Source: Bradyrhizobium sp. AZCC 1693 | Lineage (GTDB): Bacteria; Pseudomonadota; Alphaproteobacteria; Rhizobiales; Xanthobacteraceae | Assembly (NCBI RefSeq): GCF_036924745.1 | Contig: NZ_JAZHSD010000001.1 | Location: 7,253,001-7,317,000 of the forward strand | Length of the DNA: 64,000 nt | Reading direction: 5' to 3' | Shown here: positions 16,644-25,077 of the stretch, in pieces | Layout: each line of letters opens with the position of its first letter | How positions within the stretch are numbered: the first letter of the stretch is position 1 | Translations under genes and position numbers: made by a program | The notes under the pieces: generated by a model | Databases searched by the model: none | What the model was told of the DNA's origin: nothing | The model's input: only the letters and a program-made list of their open reading frames with translations

Positions 16644-18530
16644 ATGGCCTTCTACTTCGTTCAGTTCCTGACCGGTCTCGCCAGCGCGGCGTCGCTGTTT
16701 CTGGTCGCGTCGGGGCTGTCGATCATCTTCGGCGTGACGCGGATCGTGAATTTCGCTCATGGTGCGTTCTACATGCTCGGCGCCTATCTCGCGTTCACGC
16801 TGACCGAGCGCTTCTCCGGCGCGCTTGGCTTCTGGGGCGGCATCGTCGTTGCGGCGCTGGTGGTGGCCATTGTCGGCGTGCTGGTCGAGATGGTGCTGCT
16901 GCGGCGGATCTATCATGCGCCGGAATTGTTCCAGCTGCTCGCGACCTTCGGCCTCACTCTGATGGTCCAGGATATCGTGGTGCTGATCTGGGGACCGGAC
17001 GATCTGCTCGGCCGCCGCGCGCCCGGCTTCAGGGGCGCGGTCGATTTCTTCGGCCAGAATATCCCAAGCTACGATCTGTTCCTGATTGCGCTTAGTCCAG
17101 TCGTGCTCGGCGTGCTCTGGCTGTTGTTCCAGCGCACGCGCTGGGGCGTGCTGGTGCGCGCCGCGACGCAGGACCGCGACATGGTGGCGGCGCTTGGCGT
17201 CAATCAGAAATGGCTGTTCACCAGCGTGTTCGCGCTCGGCGTCTTTCTCGCCGCGCTCGGCGGCGCGCTGCAGATTCCGCGCGATGCGGTGCATCACGCG
17301 CTCGACCTGCGCATCATCGTCGACGTGTTCGTGGTGGTGGTGATCGGCGGCCTCGGCAGCATCATCGGCGCTTTCGTGGCCGCTGTGCTGGTGTCAGAGC
17401 TCAACGCCTTCGGCATTCTTATTTTCCCAAAAATCTCCATCATCCTGGTGTTCCTGGTGATGGCGGTGGTGCTGATCGTGCGTCCCTGGGGCCTGTTCGG
17501 CAAGCCTGAAGCCGCCGCGCGCCGCACGCCCGGGCTGACAGTCAATCCGTGGCGGCCGCTGACCTCGGGCGAGCGGTTGATGTCGATCGGCGCGCTAGCT
17601 CTTGCGGCGATGCTGCCGTTCTTCGCCGGCAACTATGCGCTCACCGTCGGCTCCGAGATCGCGATCTTCGTGATCTTTGCCGCCAGCCTGCATTTCCTGA
17701 TGTCGGTCGGCGGGCTCGCCTCGTTCGGCCACGCCGCCTATTTCGGGCTCGGCGCCTATGGCGTCGCGTTCCTCGCCAAGGCGGCGGGGCTGCCGATGAT
17801 CGTCTCGCTGCTGCTGGGTCCGCTGCTGGGGCTATTCGGGGCTGCGGTATTCGGCTTCTTCGCCGTGCAACTATCGGGCGTCTATTTCGCGATGCTGACA
17901 TTGGCCTTTGCGCAGATCGTCTGGTCGATCGCGTTCCAGTGGGTCACCGTGACCGGCGGCGACAACGGCATTTTGGGCGTCTGGCCGGATAAATGGGCCG
18001 CGGGCCCGCCCAGTTTTTACTGGCTGTCGCTTGCGATCGCCGCGCTTGCGGTCACGGTGTTGCGGGTGATCGTGTTCTCGCCGTTCGGCTTCGCGCTGCG
18101 CGCGACGCGGGACTCGCCGCTGCGCAGCGAAGCGATCGGCATCAACGGCAAGCGCGTGCAGTGGACGGCCTTCGTCATATCAGGGACGGTCGCAGGCATC
18201 GGCGGCGCGCTGTTCGCCTATCTTAAGGGAAGCGTCTTCCCCGACAGCCTTGGCATCTCGCTGTCCGTCGATGCGCTGGTGATGGTGCTGCTCGGCGGCG
18301 TCGAGACGGTTTCCGGTGCTGTTATCGGCGCCATCGTCTTCAAGGCGGCCAACATCTGGCTGGTCAGCCAAACCGATCTCTCAAAACTGGTGCTGGGCGG
18401 CTTCATCGTGCTGATGGTGGTGGCCTTCCCCAAGGGCATCGTCGGCACGCTGGAGACGATCAGGAATCGCCGGCGACCCTCCGAACCGAAATCCGCGCTT
18501 GCTACCTCCCGCGTCGAGGTTGCCGAATGA
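16644..18530 (+). CDS. Fused LivH-LivM branched-chain-type ABC transporter permease
   Basis: A 628-residue inner-membrane protein that joins the two permeases usually encoded as livH and livM. Residues ~1-290 are LivH-like (FGVTRIVNFAHGAFYMLGAY near 35). Residues ~300-610 are LivM-like (GGLASFGHAAYFGLGAYG near 355 and FALRATRDSPLRSEAIGI near 480). About 16 membrane segments are expected. It forms the channel for the ligand delivered by the upstream binding protein. The stop overlaps the livG-like ATG (ATGA), showing tight coupling. Confidence 0.9.
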   Translation: MAFYFVQFLTGLASAASLFLVASGLSIIFGVTRIVNFAHGAFYMLGAYLAFTLTERFSGALGFWGGIVVAALVVAIVGVLVEMVLLRRIYHAPELFQLLATFGLTLMVQDIVVLIWGPDDLLGRRAPGFRGAVDFFGQNIPSYDLFLIALSPVVLGVLWLLFQRTRWGVLVRAATQDRDMVAALGVNQKWLFTSVFALGVFLAALGGALQIPRDAVHHALDLRIIVDVFVVVVIGGLGSIIGAFVAAVLVSELNAFGILIFPKISIILVFLVMAVVLIVRPWGLFGKPEAAARRTPGLTVNPWRPLTSGERLMSIGALALAAMLPFFAGNYALTVGSEIAIFVIFAASLHFLMSVGGLASFGHAAYFGLGAYGVAFLAKAAGLPMIVSLLLGPLLGLFGAAVFGFFAVQLSGVYFAMLTLAFAQIVWSIAFQWVTVTGGDNGILGVWPDKWAAGPPSFYWLSLAIAALAVTVLRVIVFSPFGFALRATRDSPLRSEAIGINGKRVQWTAFVISGTVAGIGGALFAYLKGSVFPDSLGISLSVDALVMVLLGGVETVSGAVIGAIVFKAANIWLVSQTDLSKLVLGGFIVLMVVAFPKGIVGTLETIRNRRRPSEPKSALATSRVEVAE

Positions 18531-19318
18531 GCATGGTCCCCACATTGCTGTCGGTCGAGAATCTGAGCAAGTCCTATGGCGGCGTCCATGCCGTGCGCAG
18601 CGTGTCGTTCGAACTGCGCGCCGGCGAAATCCTGGCGCTGATCGGTCCCAACGGCGCCGGCAAGAGCACATGCTTCGACATGCTCAACGGCCAGAACATC
18701 CCGGACAGTGGCCGCGTCACTTTGCTCGGCGAGGATACCGTCGGCCGGAAGCCGCGCGCGATCTGGCGGCTCGGCGTCGGGCGCACGTTCCAGATCACCG
18801 CGACGTTCCCGACCATGACGGTGCGCGAGAACGTGCAGGTCGCGCTGGTGTCGTCTGGCAGGCAGTTGTTCAACCTCTGGGGCTCGACCGCAGGTTACGC
18901 GCGCGAGGAGGCGGGGCGGCTGCTCGATCTCGTCGGCATGGGCGCCTATGCCGGGCGTCCGTGCGGCGAGTTGGCTTACGGCGATCTCAAGCGGCTCGAG
19001 CTTGCGATCGCGCTCGCCAACCAACCAAAACTTCTCCTGATGGACGAGCCAACCGCGGGCATGGCGCCGCGCGAGCGGATCGAGCTGATGCGGCTCACCG
19101 CGCGCATCGCCCGCGAGCAGTCGATCGGCGTGCTCTTCACCGAGCACGACATGGACGTGGTGTTCGAACATGCCGACCGCATTCTTGTGCTCAATCGCGG
19201 CAGCCTGATCGCGGAAGGCTCGCCCGAGGAAGTTCGCGGCAATCCGCAGGTGCGCGCGATCTATCTCGGCGAAGGCCTTGTCTACGACGCACGTCACCGC
19301 GAGGGAGCCGGCGCATGA
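18527..19318 (+). CDS. LivG-like ABC transporter ATPase
   Basis: A 263-residue cytoplasmic ATPase. Walker A is GPNGAGKST (~residues 42-50), the ABC signature region is LAYGDLKRLELA (~148) and Walker B LLLMDEPTAGMA (~168), followed by FTEHDMDVVF with the switch His. The Q-loop region GVGRTFQITATFP is also clear. It overlaps the permease gene and the next ATPase gene by four bases each. With the LivF-like partner it energises import. Confidence 0.92.
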   Translation: MSMVPTLLSVENLSKSYGGVHAVRSVSFELRAGEILALIGPNGAGKSTCFDMLNGQNIPDSGRVTLLGEDTVGRKPRAIWRLGVGRTFQITATFPTMTVRENVQVALVSSGRQLFNLWGSTAGYAREEAGRLLDLVGMGAYAGRPCGELAYGDLKRLELAIALANQPKLLLMDEPTAGMAPRERIELMRLTARIAREQSIGVLFTEHDMDVVFEHADRILVLNRGSLIAEGSPEEVRGNPQVRAIYLGEGLVYDARHREGAGA

Positions 19319-20019
19319 AGCTGCAGGTCGCCGATCTCAACAGTTTTTATGGCCCGGCGCATATCCTGTTCGATATCGCGCTCGAAGTCGGCGAGGGCGA
19401 GGTGGTCGCGCTGCTCGGCCGCAACGGTGCCGGCAAATCGACCACCTTCCGTTCGATCGTGGGTCTCGTCGAGAACCGTTCGGGGCGGATCGTCTTCGAA
19501 GGCAAGGACGTCTCGCGCGAGCCAACGCATGCGATCGTGCGCAGCGGGCTCGGTTATGTGCCGGAGGAGCGTCGCATCTTCACGGACCTGACGGTTGAGG
19601 AAAATCTCGAGGTCGGCCGCCAGCCGAAACGGCCCAACGCGCCGCAGTGGACGCGCGAAAAACTGTTCACGCTGTTTCCCAATCTCGGCGAAATGCGCAA
19701 CCGCCCGGGCGGGCGCATGAGCGGCGGCGAGCAGCAAATGCTGACGATTGCGCGGACGCTGATGGGCAATCCGTCGCTGGTGCTGCTCGATGAACCCTCC
19801 GAAGGGCTGTCGCCAAAGATCGTCGAGCAGATGGTCGAAGCCATTCTCGCGATGAAGAGGGAAGGCGTCAGCATCGTGGTATCCGAGCAGAATCTGCATT
19901 TCGCGCGGTTGATCTCCGACCGCGCCTACATCATCGAGCGTGGCAAGATCTGCTTCGGCGGCACGATGGCGGAACTCGATGCGCGGCCGGACATCCGGGA
20001 CGCGCATCTGTCGCTGTAG
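19315..20019 (+). CDS. LivF-like ABC transporter ATPase
   Basis: A 234-residue second ATPase of the importer. Walker A is GRNGAGKST, the signature is MSGGEQQML, Walker B is LVLLDEPSEGLSP and the switch region SEQNLHFA. The LivF-type GYVPEERRIFTDLTVEENL segment is clear. It overlaps the livG-like gene (ATGA). It ends the transporter genes; a MarR regulator gene starts 26 bases later on the same strand and may be in the same transcript. Confidence 0.92.
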   Translation: MKLQVADLNSFYGPAHILFDIALEVGEGEVVALLGRNGAGKSTTFRSIVGLVENRSGRIVFEGKDVSREPTHAIVRSGLGYVPEERRIFTDLTVEENLEVGRQPKRPNAPQWTREKLFTLFPNLGEMRNRPGGRMSGGEQQMLTIARTLMGNPSLVLLDEPSEGLSPKIVEQMVEAILAMKREGVSIVVSEQNLHFARLISDRAYIIERGKICFGGTMAELDARPDIRDAHLSL

Positions 20020-20045
20020 CCGGTGGCAAGGGAAGGGGCGGAAAA

Positions 20046-20501
20046 ATGGGGAGGAGTGTTTCGCCGAAACGAGCGGTCAAGCCAGCGCGGCCGTCCTACA
20101 TTCTCGACGAACAGATCGGCTTCATCCTGCGCCAGGTCTGGCAGCGCCACGCCACCATCTTCGCCCGCGAAATCGGAATCAATTTGACACCGACGCAATG
20201 GGCGGCGCTTGCAAAGCTGACCGAGACCGGGCCGTGCTCGCAGAACCTGCTGGGGCGGCTGACGGCGATGGACGTCGCCACCATCAAGGGCGTGATCGAC
20301 CGCTTGACCGCACGCGGGCTGACCGAGACCAGCCCGGACCCTGAGGACGGCCGCCGCTTGCTGGTGAGCCTGACGCGCGCCGGCCAGCAACTGGCGGAGA
20401 AGGCCGCGCCGAACGCGCTCGCGATCAGCCGCGAGACGCTGGCGCCACTCGATGCGAACGAGCGCGAGACACTGATCGCGTTGCTCGACAAGCTGCGCTG
20501 A
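20046..20501 (+). CDS. MarR-family transcriptional regulator (possible NicR-like repressor)
   Basis: A 151-residue winged-helix protein. The DNA-reading helix lies in GRLTAMDVATIKGVIDRLTARGL (residues ~74-96), followed by the wing DPEDGRRLLVSLT. It is the last gene of the hnr-to-liv run. In P. putida the nicotinate genes are repressed by NicR, also a MarR protein, released by 6-hydroxynicotinate. By context this could be the local counterpart and could bind the GTATAC palindromes at 12013-12177 and 26353-26378. I see no copy of the palindrome at its own start. The link is inferred. Confidence 0.82.
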   Translation: MGRSVSPKRAVKPARPSYILDEQIGFILRQVWQRHATIFAREIGINLTPTQWAALAKLTETGPCSQNLLGRLTAMDVATIKGVIDRLTARGLTETSPDPEDGRRLLVSLTRAGQQLAEKAAPNALAISRETLAPLDANERETLIALLDKLR

Positions 20502-20521
20502 ATGGCACGCGGCCGCGCTAG

Positions 20522-21193
20522 CTAGGTCAGGTTGAGCACCAATGCAACCGCGCCCACCAGAATGAGGCTGACGGCCCAGGTCGTATCCAGATTGAACCAG
20601 CTCTGCGATATGAATTTGAGGCCGAGATAGCGGTAGGCGAGCCACGCACAACATCCTCCGGCGGCGATCATCGCGGCGGCATGGACAATGGCGACCAGCA
20701 CGGCCATGCCGAGATTGGCATTGATGAGCGTGCCGGCGGCCTCGTGGCCGCTGTCGAGTTCGGCTTCCCGGCAGAGCCCGAGATAGATCGGCACCAGCAT
20801 CAGCGCCGCGCCATGGGCGAGCGCCACGGCGAACGACCAAAGTCCCAATTGCGCAGGCGATATCCGCGCCAAAACCCTTGGATGACGCCGGTTGGCAAGT
20901 CGGAACAGACCGAAGGCGATGACGAGGAGGCTTGCGCCGATCTGTATCGTGCGCTGCCATTCGACGACGGCAACCAATAGCGCGAAGGGCAGGATCACCA
21001 GCAGCATCGCGAGCAGATGGCCGGCCGTGAGCGGCCCAAGCGCGGCCACCAGCGCCCGCGGGCTCCTCTCCATCAATCCAGCGGAAACGGCGAGCGGCCA
21101 CCCCATGCCCGGGTTGACGCCGTGGTAGAGGCCGCTCGCGATGACAGCCAGCCAGAGCCAGGCTGGCGTCCAGTCGGCTGCGCTCACATTCAA
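20522..21193 (-). CDS. Multi-pass inner-membrane protein of unknown function
   Basis: A 223-residue protein with about six hydrophobic segments. It starts with a motif GLYHGVNPGMGWPLAV near residue 21 and has GHLLAMLLVILPFALLVAV near 60. The His-Gly...Pro-Gly pattern resembles small metal- or sulfite-exporter-like families, but I do not recognise it with confidence. Its ATG overlaps the stop of the selenium-binding-protein gene (TGATG type), so it is probably co-translated with it and may assist or supply that enzyme, for example with metal. It converges with the MarR gene, with about 20 bases between stops. Confidence 0.7.
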   Translation of the reverse strand: MNVSAADWTPAWLWLAVIASGLYHGVNPGMGWPLAVSAGLMERSPRALVAALGPLTAGHLLAMLLVILPFALLVAVVEWQRTIQIGASLLVIAFGLFRLANRRHPRVLARISPAQLGLWSFAVALAHGAALMLVPIYLGLCREAELDSGHEAAGTLINANLGMAVLVAIVHAAAMIAAGGCCAWLAYRYLGLKFISQSWFNLDTTWAVSLILVGAVALVLNLT

Positions 21194-22590
21194 ACCGACG
21201 GATAGCAGAACGAATCCGTCGAACAGTCACCGCCGTCGAGCCGGACTTGATGCGCCCGATATCCATCGGGGAAATTGACCCAGTAGTCTCTTGCCAGCTC
21301 GAGGCCGCCGTCCGGCTTCGCATTGGCCATCACCATGGCCCCGGGTACACCATCGGGATAGAACTGGTCGTCCCACGTCGAATACAGCGAGTTGGTCCAG
21401 TACACCCGCTTGCCGTCGCGGCTGATCTCGACCATCTGCGGTCCGCCCGCAAACGCCTTGCCGTTCGGGTGCGGCGTGCGGCGTGCGATGCCGCCGATGT
21501 GTACCGAGCCGGCAAGCTTCGGCTTTCTCGGCTCTCTGACATCGTACTGACGCATCTCGCCCGTGGCCCAGCAGGCGACGTACAGAAATTTGTCATCCAA
21601 GGACAAGTCGATGTCCGTTACCAGCGGCGGCACGGCGCCAAAGCCTTGCAGAAGCGGCGGCAGTTGCTCCTTCGGCGCGGGCTCGGGCGGGATCGTCGCC
21701 GTCTTCTCGATGTGAAACTTGCCGTCCTCGCGCCACCAAGTCCAGATCGAGCCTTCGAGGTTGGTGGTGTCGACCACGACGCCCAGGAAGCCGTATTCGC
21801 GAACGGGATCGTGCGCGGGACGTACTTCCAGCGCCATCTGGTGGTTGGCGCCGAGATCGATGGTCTGGACATTGCGCCGGGCGCGCAGATCCCAGAAGTG
21901 GATCCGATGGCCGTATTTGTTGGAGAGCAGATCTTCCGGCACGATGCCGTTCTCGAACTGCGGCGGCAATGCCCACTCGCTCGTCACCATGTAGTCGCGC
22001 GGCAGGTTCCACCAGAAATCATAGTGCAGCGTCTGCGGACCGCGATCGAGCTCCCACCGTCCGAGCACCTCGAACGTCTCGCAATCCATGATGAAGACGC
22101 CGGGCGGTCCATCGGTGCCGTTCTTGCCACCGCCGCCGAGCGTAGAGACGTAGATGCCTTCCGGCCCGCAATGAACCGTGTGGGGCCGCGAGTATCCGGT
22201 CTTCTTGAAGATTTCCTCCGGCTCGATGATCTTGTGTATGGCCGCCTTGGTGGGATCCGGCTTGGTATCGACGATGTAGATGCGGGATGACCGCATGCCG
22301 GGGATGATGAGATAGCGGCGCTCGAGGAAGGCGTGTCCGGTGAGCGGCGATAGCGACGATGAGCAGGCGTTCCAGCCAAAATGGTGAAACTCGTCGCCCT
22401 TGTTGGGCATCGTCACGGTGTGAACGACCTGACTGTAGCTCTGGGAATCCGGATTGACGTCGATGACCGCGAGTGCATCCGGTTTTGAAGAGTCCGGGCT
22501 GAGCAGCACGGTGTAGGCGAAGCGCTCCGGAGGAGCTTCCATGGCCAGCTTTGGCGAAGCGTGAAACGTGGGGTCGGGCCGAATGTTCAT
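21190..22590 (-). CDS. Selenium-binding protein / SBP56-type methanethiol oxidase
   Basis: A 466-residue protein of the SBP56 family. Bacterial members such as Hyphomicrobium MtoX are copper enzymes that oxidise methanethiol to formaldehyde, sulfide and hydrogen peroxide. Family stretches are HHFGWNACSSS (~residue 69), PHTVHCGPEGIYVSTLG (~132), DFWWNLPRDYMVTSEW (~190) and HPNGKAFAGGPQMVE (~378). The His residues in these are the likely metal ligands. The start at 22590 is chosen because GGGAGG stands just upstream. No signal peptide is visible, whereas the studied Hyphomicrobium enzyme is periplasmic. It heads a two-gene unit with a membrane protein. Confidence 0.88.
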   Translation of the reverse strand: MNIRPDPTFHASPKLAMEAPPERFAYTVLLSPDSSKPDALAVIDVNPDSQSYSQVVHTVTMPNKGDEFHHFGWNACSSSLSPLTGHAFLERRYLIIPGMRSSRIYIVDTKPDPTKAAIHKIIEPEEIFKKTGYSRPHTVHCGPEGIYVSTLGGGGKNGTDGPPGVFIMDCETFEVLGRWELDRGPQTLHYDFWWNLPRDYMVTSEWALPPQFENGIVPEDLLSNKYGHRIHFWDLRARRNVQTIDLGANHQMALEVRPAHDPVREYGFLGVVVDTTNLEGSIWTWWREDGKFHIEKTATIPPEPAPKEQLPPLLQGFGAVPPLVTDIDLSLDDKFLYVACWATGEMRQYDVREPRKPKLAGSVHIGGIARRTPHPNGKAFAGGPQMVEISRDGKRVYWTNSLYSTWDDQFYPDGVPGAMVMANAKPDGGLELARDYWVNFPDGYRAHQVRLDGGDCSTDSFCYPSV

Positions 22591-22835
22591 CGTACTGCCT
22601 CCCTGTTTGCCTCGATGTTCAGCAACACGGCTCGGCGGCATGCATCAGCAAGAAATACCCGGCGCGTTGAGTTCCTCTCGCGAGTGCCGCCGGCCAAGCT
22701 TTGTGCAATCGACAATACACCGCAATATCGCAGGCGAAAACAACGATGGTGCGACCGATCCGGTTGCCTGGACCACCAATCAGCCGATCACACAAAACAG
22801 GTAGTTCGAAGCGCTAATCGGCGAAGAGTTCCGCC

Positions 22836-23261
22836 CTATCTGACCGTGATGGTAATTTTCTGCGAGACCACGGGAGGATTGTGCGGGTAGTGTTCGGCAT
22901 CCCCCAGCACGAGCTGGAGCGTATGCTTGCCGGGCGGAAGTTCGATCCGCGCTTCGGTCTGGCCCGCCCCAAAATGAAGATGTGACTTGTCCTGCGGGAT
23001 CGGTTCGTTCGGATTGAGCGGCTCATTCACGTCGACCAGAAGATGATGATGGCCGCTGTTCGGGTAGGTGTCGCCAGCGTGCGTAACGCCCATGTTGCGC
23101 AGACCGAAGCGGCACCAAAATCCGCCTTTGATGGAGGCGCCGTTCTGCGGCCACACGAAATAGAGAAGGGCATCCTTGTGTGCGGGCTTTCCTTGAGCGC
23201 ACGCGGCGAACGGCAGGCAAGTGAGCGCTGCTGACAGAGCGATCCACTGCATGAATTTCAT
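22836..23261 (-). CDS. Secreted DUF4399 protein
   Basis: A 141-residue protein with a signal peptide (MKFMQWIALSAALTCLPFAA, cleavage near ACAQ). The rest matches DUF4399: NSGHHHLLVDV near residue 70, LHFGAGQTEA near 95 and LPPGKHTLQLVLGDAEHYPH near 108. The His-rich clusters suggest metal binding in the periplasm, but no function is known. It lies 21 bases downstream of the cyclase-FGE gene on the same strand and is probably co-transcribed with it. Confidence 0.85.
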   Translation of the reverse strand: MKFMQWIALSAALTCLPFAACAQGKPAHKDALLYFVWPQNGASIKGGFWCRFGLRNMGVTHAGDTYPNSGHHHLLVDVNEPLNPNEPIPQDKSHLHFGAGQTEARIELPPGKHTLQLVLGDAEHYPHNPPVVSQKITITVR

Positions 23262-23282
23262 GACTGCCTCTTCAACGCTCCC

Positions 23283-24848
23283 TTAGGGAGAAAGTGCGAC
23301 GCGGAACCCATGGGTGGGATATCGAACGTTGGTGTCATAGCTTCCGCGGTTTGATGTCCGGGCATAGGTCGAGTCTTTCCTCCAGGAACCGGAACGGATG
23401 ACGTGCGAGGGGCATTCGTTCTCGACCCACGCTGATCCGTCCGCGGGAGCGCCTTGATAGTTTCTGTGCCAGCAATCTTCGACCCATTGATCGACGGCGC
23501 CGCCCATATCGAAGAGTCCAAAAGGATTTGGCTTCAGGCTGCCGACCTTGACCGGCTGATCGATGGCTGGAATGTCGCTGCAGTTCTTGCAATTGACCAT
23601 GCCGGGCTGAAACTGATCGCCCCACCAGTATCTGGTCTGCGTGCCGCCGCGCGCTGCATATTCCCATTCAGCTTCGCTCGGTAGTCGATACGGCTTGCGG
23701 GTGGTTTCGGCGAGCCAGGCGACGTACTGCTTTGCGTCGCTCCAGCTTACGTTTCCAACAGGCGCATCGTCCTTTCCGCTCGCCGTAAACCCGCATGCCT
23801 TTGCGGCGGCGCATGCATTCCATTCCCGCACGGAGACCGGAAATTTCCCCATCGCAAATGGCTTAACCGTTACCTGGCGGACCGGCTTTTCCGAAACGTC
23901 TTCGTTGCTGCCCATCGCGAAGCTGCCACCCCGAAGCGAAATCATCTCGGGTTCTCGAACCGGTGCAGCGGCTTGCGACGTCGGCGGAGTCTCGGGTGCG
24001 GCGGAAGACGCCGGCGGCGGTAGCGGCGCCGCCTGTTGTTGCGTTGGTGCTACGGAAGGAGAAGGTTGGGGCGCCGGCGCTCGTTGTTTCGCGGCAGGCG
24101 CAGGCGCCTTCGGCGCTTCCACCGGAGATGAAACGGGAGCCGACGCCTGATTTATCGCCTTGCGAGGCTGTGCGAACATGTACCAGAGAGTGCCGATCGC
24201 AATGGTCAGCATCGCAATGCCGAGCAAGAGCATCAGGACGCGTTCGCGCCGGTTCCGATATGCGTTAAGGGCGGAGGGGTCGGGAAGCACCCGGTAGACC
24301 CGAACGGGATCGGTGATGTTCTTGACCTTTCGATCACCGAGCGACTCGTATCCGCAAACCAGCTTATGCTTTATCTGCTCATAGATGCCGCCGGAGATAT
24401 AGACTTCGCCGGGATGGGCTATGCCCTCAAGCCGCGTGGCAATATTGACGCCGTCGCCATAGACGTCGTCGGTTTCGATAATCACGTCCCCAAGATTGAC
24501 GCCAATCCGATATTCGATCCAATGATGCTTGGGCAGCGATGCATTGCGGCCAACCAGATTTTGCTGGATCACGATGCTGGATCGGACGGCTTCGACCGGG
24601 CTGTCGAAAATGGCGATGAAGCCGTCGCCCGTGGTTTTAACAAGCCTGCCGTGGTGTTCTCTGATGCTGGGTTCGATGAGGTCGCGCTCGATCCGCTTGA
24701 CGCGATTGTGCGTCCCTTCCTCGTCGATCTGCATCAGACGGCTGTAACCGGAGATGTCGCCTGCCACGATGGCCGCAAGGCGGCGTGGCATTGGCTCGGG
24801 CGATGGCTCACCCGTTCGGCCTGACTTGATGTCACGAATTTGGGCCAT
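23283..24848 (-). CDS. Class III adenylate/guanylate cyclase fused to a periplasmic FGE-sulfatase-like domain
   Basis: A ~521-residue membrane protein. Residues ~25-190 form a class III cyclase with metal Asp residues in AGDISGYS and TTGDGFIAIF and the transition-state pair in NIATRLE. A membrane helix (LMLLLGIAMLTIAIGTLWYM) follows near residue 205, then ~80 residues of Pro/Ala-rich linker, then a formylglycine-generating-enzyme-like domain (~310-521: SLRGGSFAMGS, RLPSEAEWEYAARGG, IRSGSWRKDSTYARTSNR, GFRVAL). The cysteine pair used by true aerobic FGEs is absent at the usual place, so this domain probably senses or binds a ligand. This would be a cAMP-producing receptor with an outside sensor. 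The start at 24848 was chosen over an upstream Met because of GGGAGCC before it. Confidence 0.85.
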   Translation of the reverse strand: MAQIRDIKSGRTGEPSPEPMPRRLAAIVAGDISGYSRLMQIDEEGTHNRVKRIERDLIEPSIREHHGRLVKTTGDGFIAIFDSPVEAVRSSIVIQQNLVGRNASLPKHHWIEYRIGVNLGDVIIETDDVYGDGVNIATRLEGIAHPGEVYISGGIYEQIKHKLVCGYESLGDRKVKNITDPVRVYRVLPDPSALNAYRNRRERVLMLLLGIAMLTIAIGTLWYMFAQPRKAINQASAPVSSPVEAPKAPAPAAKQRAPAPQPSPSVAPTQQQAAPLPPPASSAAPETPPTSQAAAPVREPEMISLRGGSFAMGSNEDVSEKPVRQVTVKPFAMGKFPVSVREWNACAAAKACGFTASGKDDAPVGNVSWSDAKQYVAWLAETTRKPYRLPSEAEWEYAARGGTQTRYWWGDQFQPGMVNCKNCSDIPAIDQPVKVGSLKPNPFGLFDMGGAVDQWVEDCWHRNYQGAPADGSAWVENECPSHVIRSGSWRKDSTYARTSNRGSYDTNVRYPTHGFRVALSP

Positions 24849-25077
24849 GGCTTGGATTGGCTCCCAACTGCGAATACGAATACAGTGTGAGGCAAGCAAT
24901 CTTTCCAGCGCCTACACCGTACCATGGTGGCTATTCGCCGCAAGCAGCCGTGCGCGGGTTCCACGCGGTTCGTAAGGGCTAAGTGTGAGTGAGCTCACAA
25001 AAAATGAGGCCTGACCGGCAATTCGGTCGTCGCGTTTGAGGGTATAGTCGCCCGGCGCACTCGCAGGGCCAGCGGCA

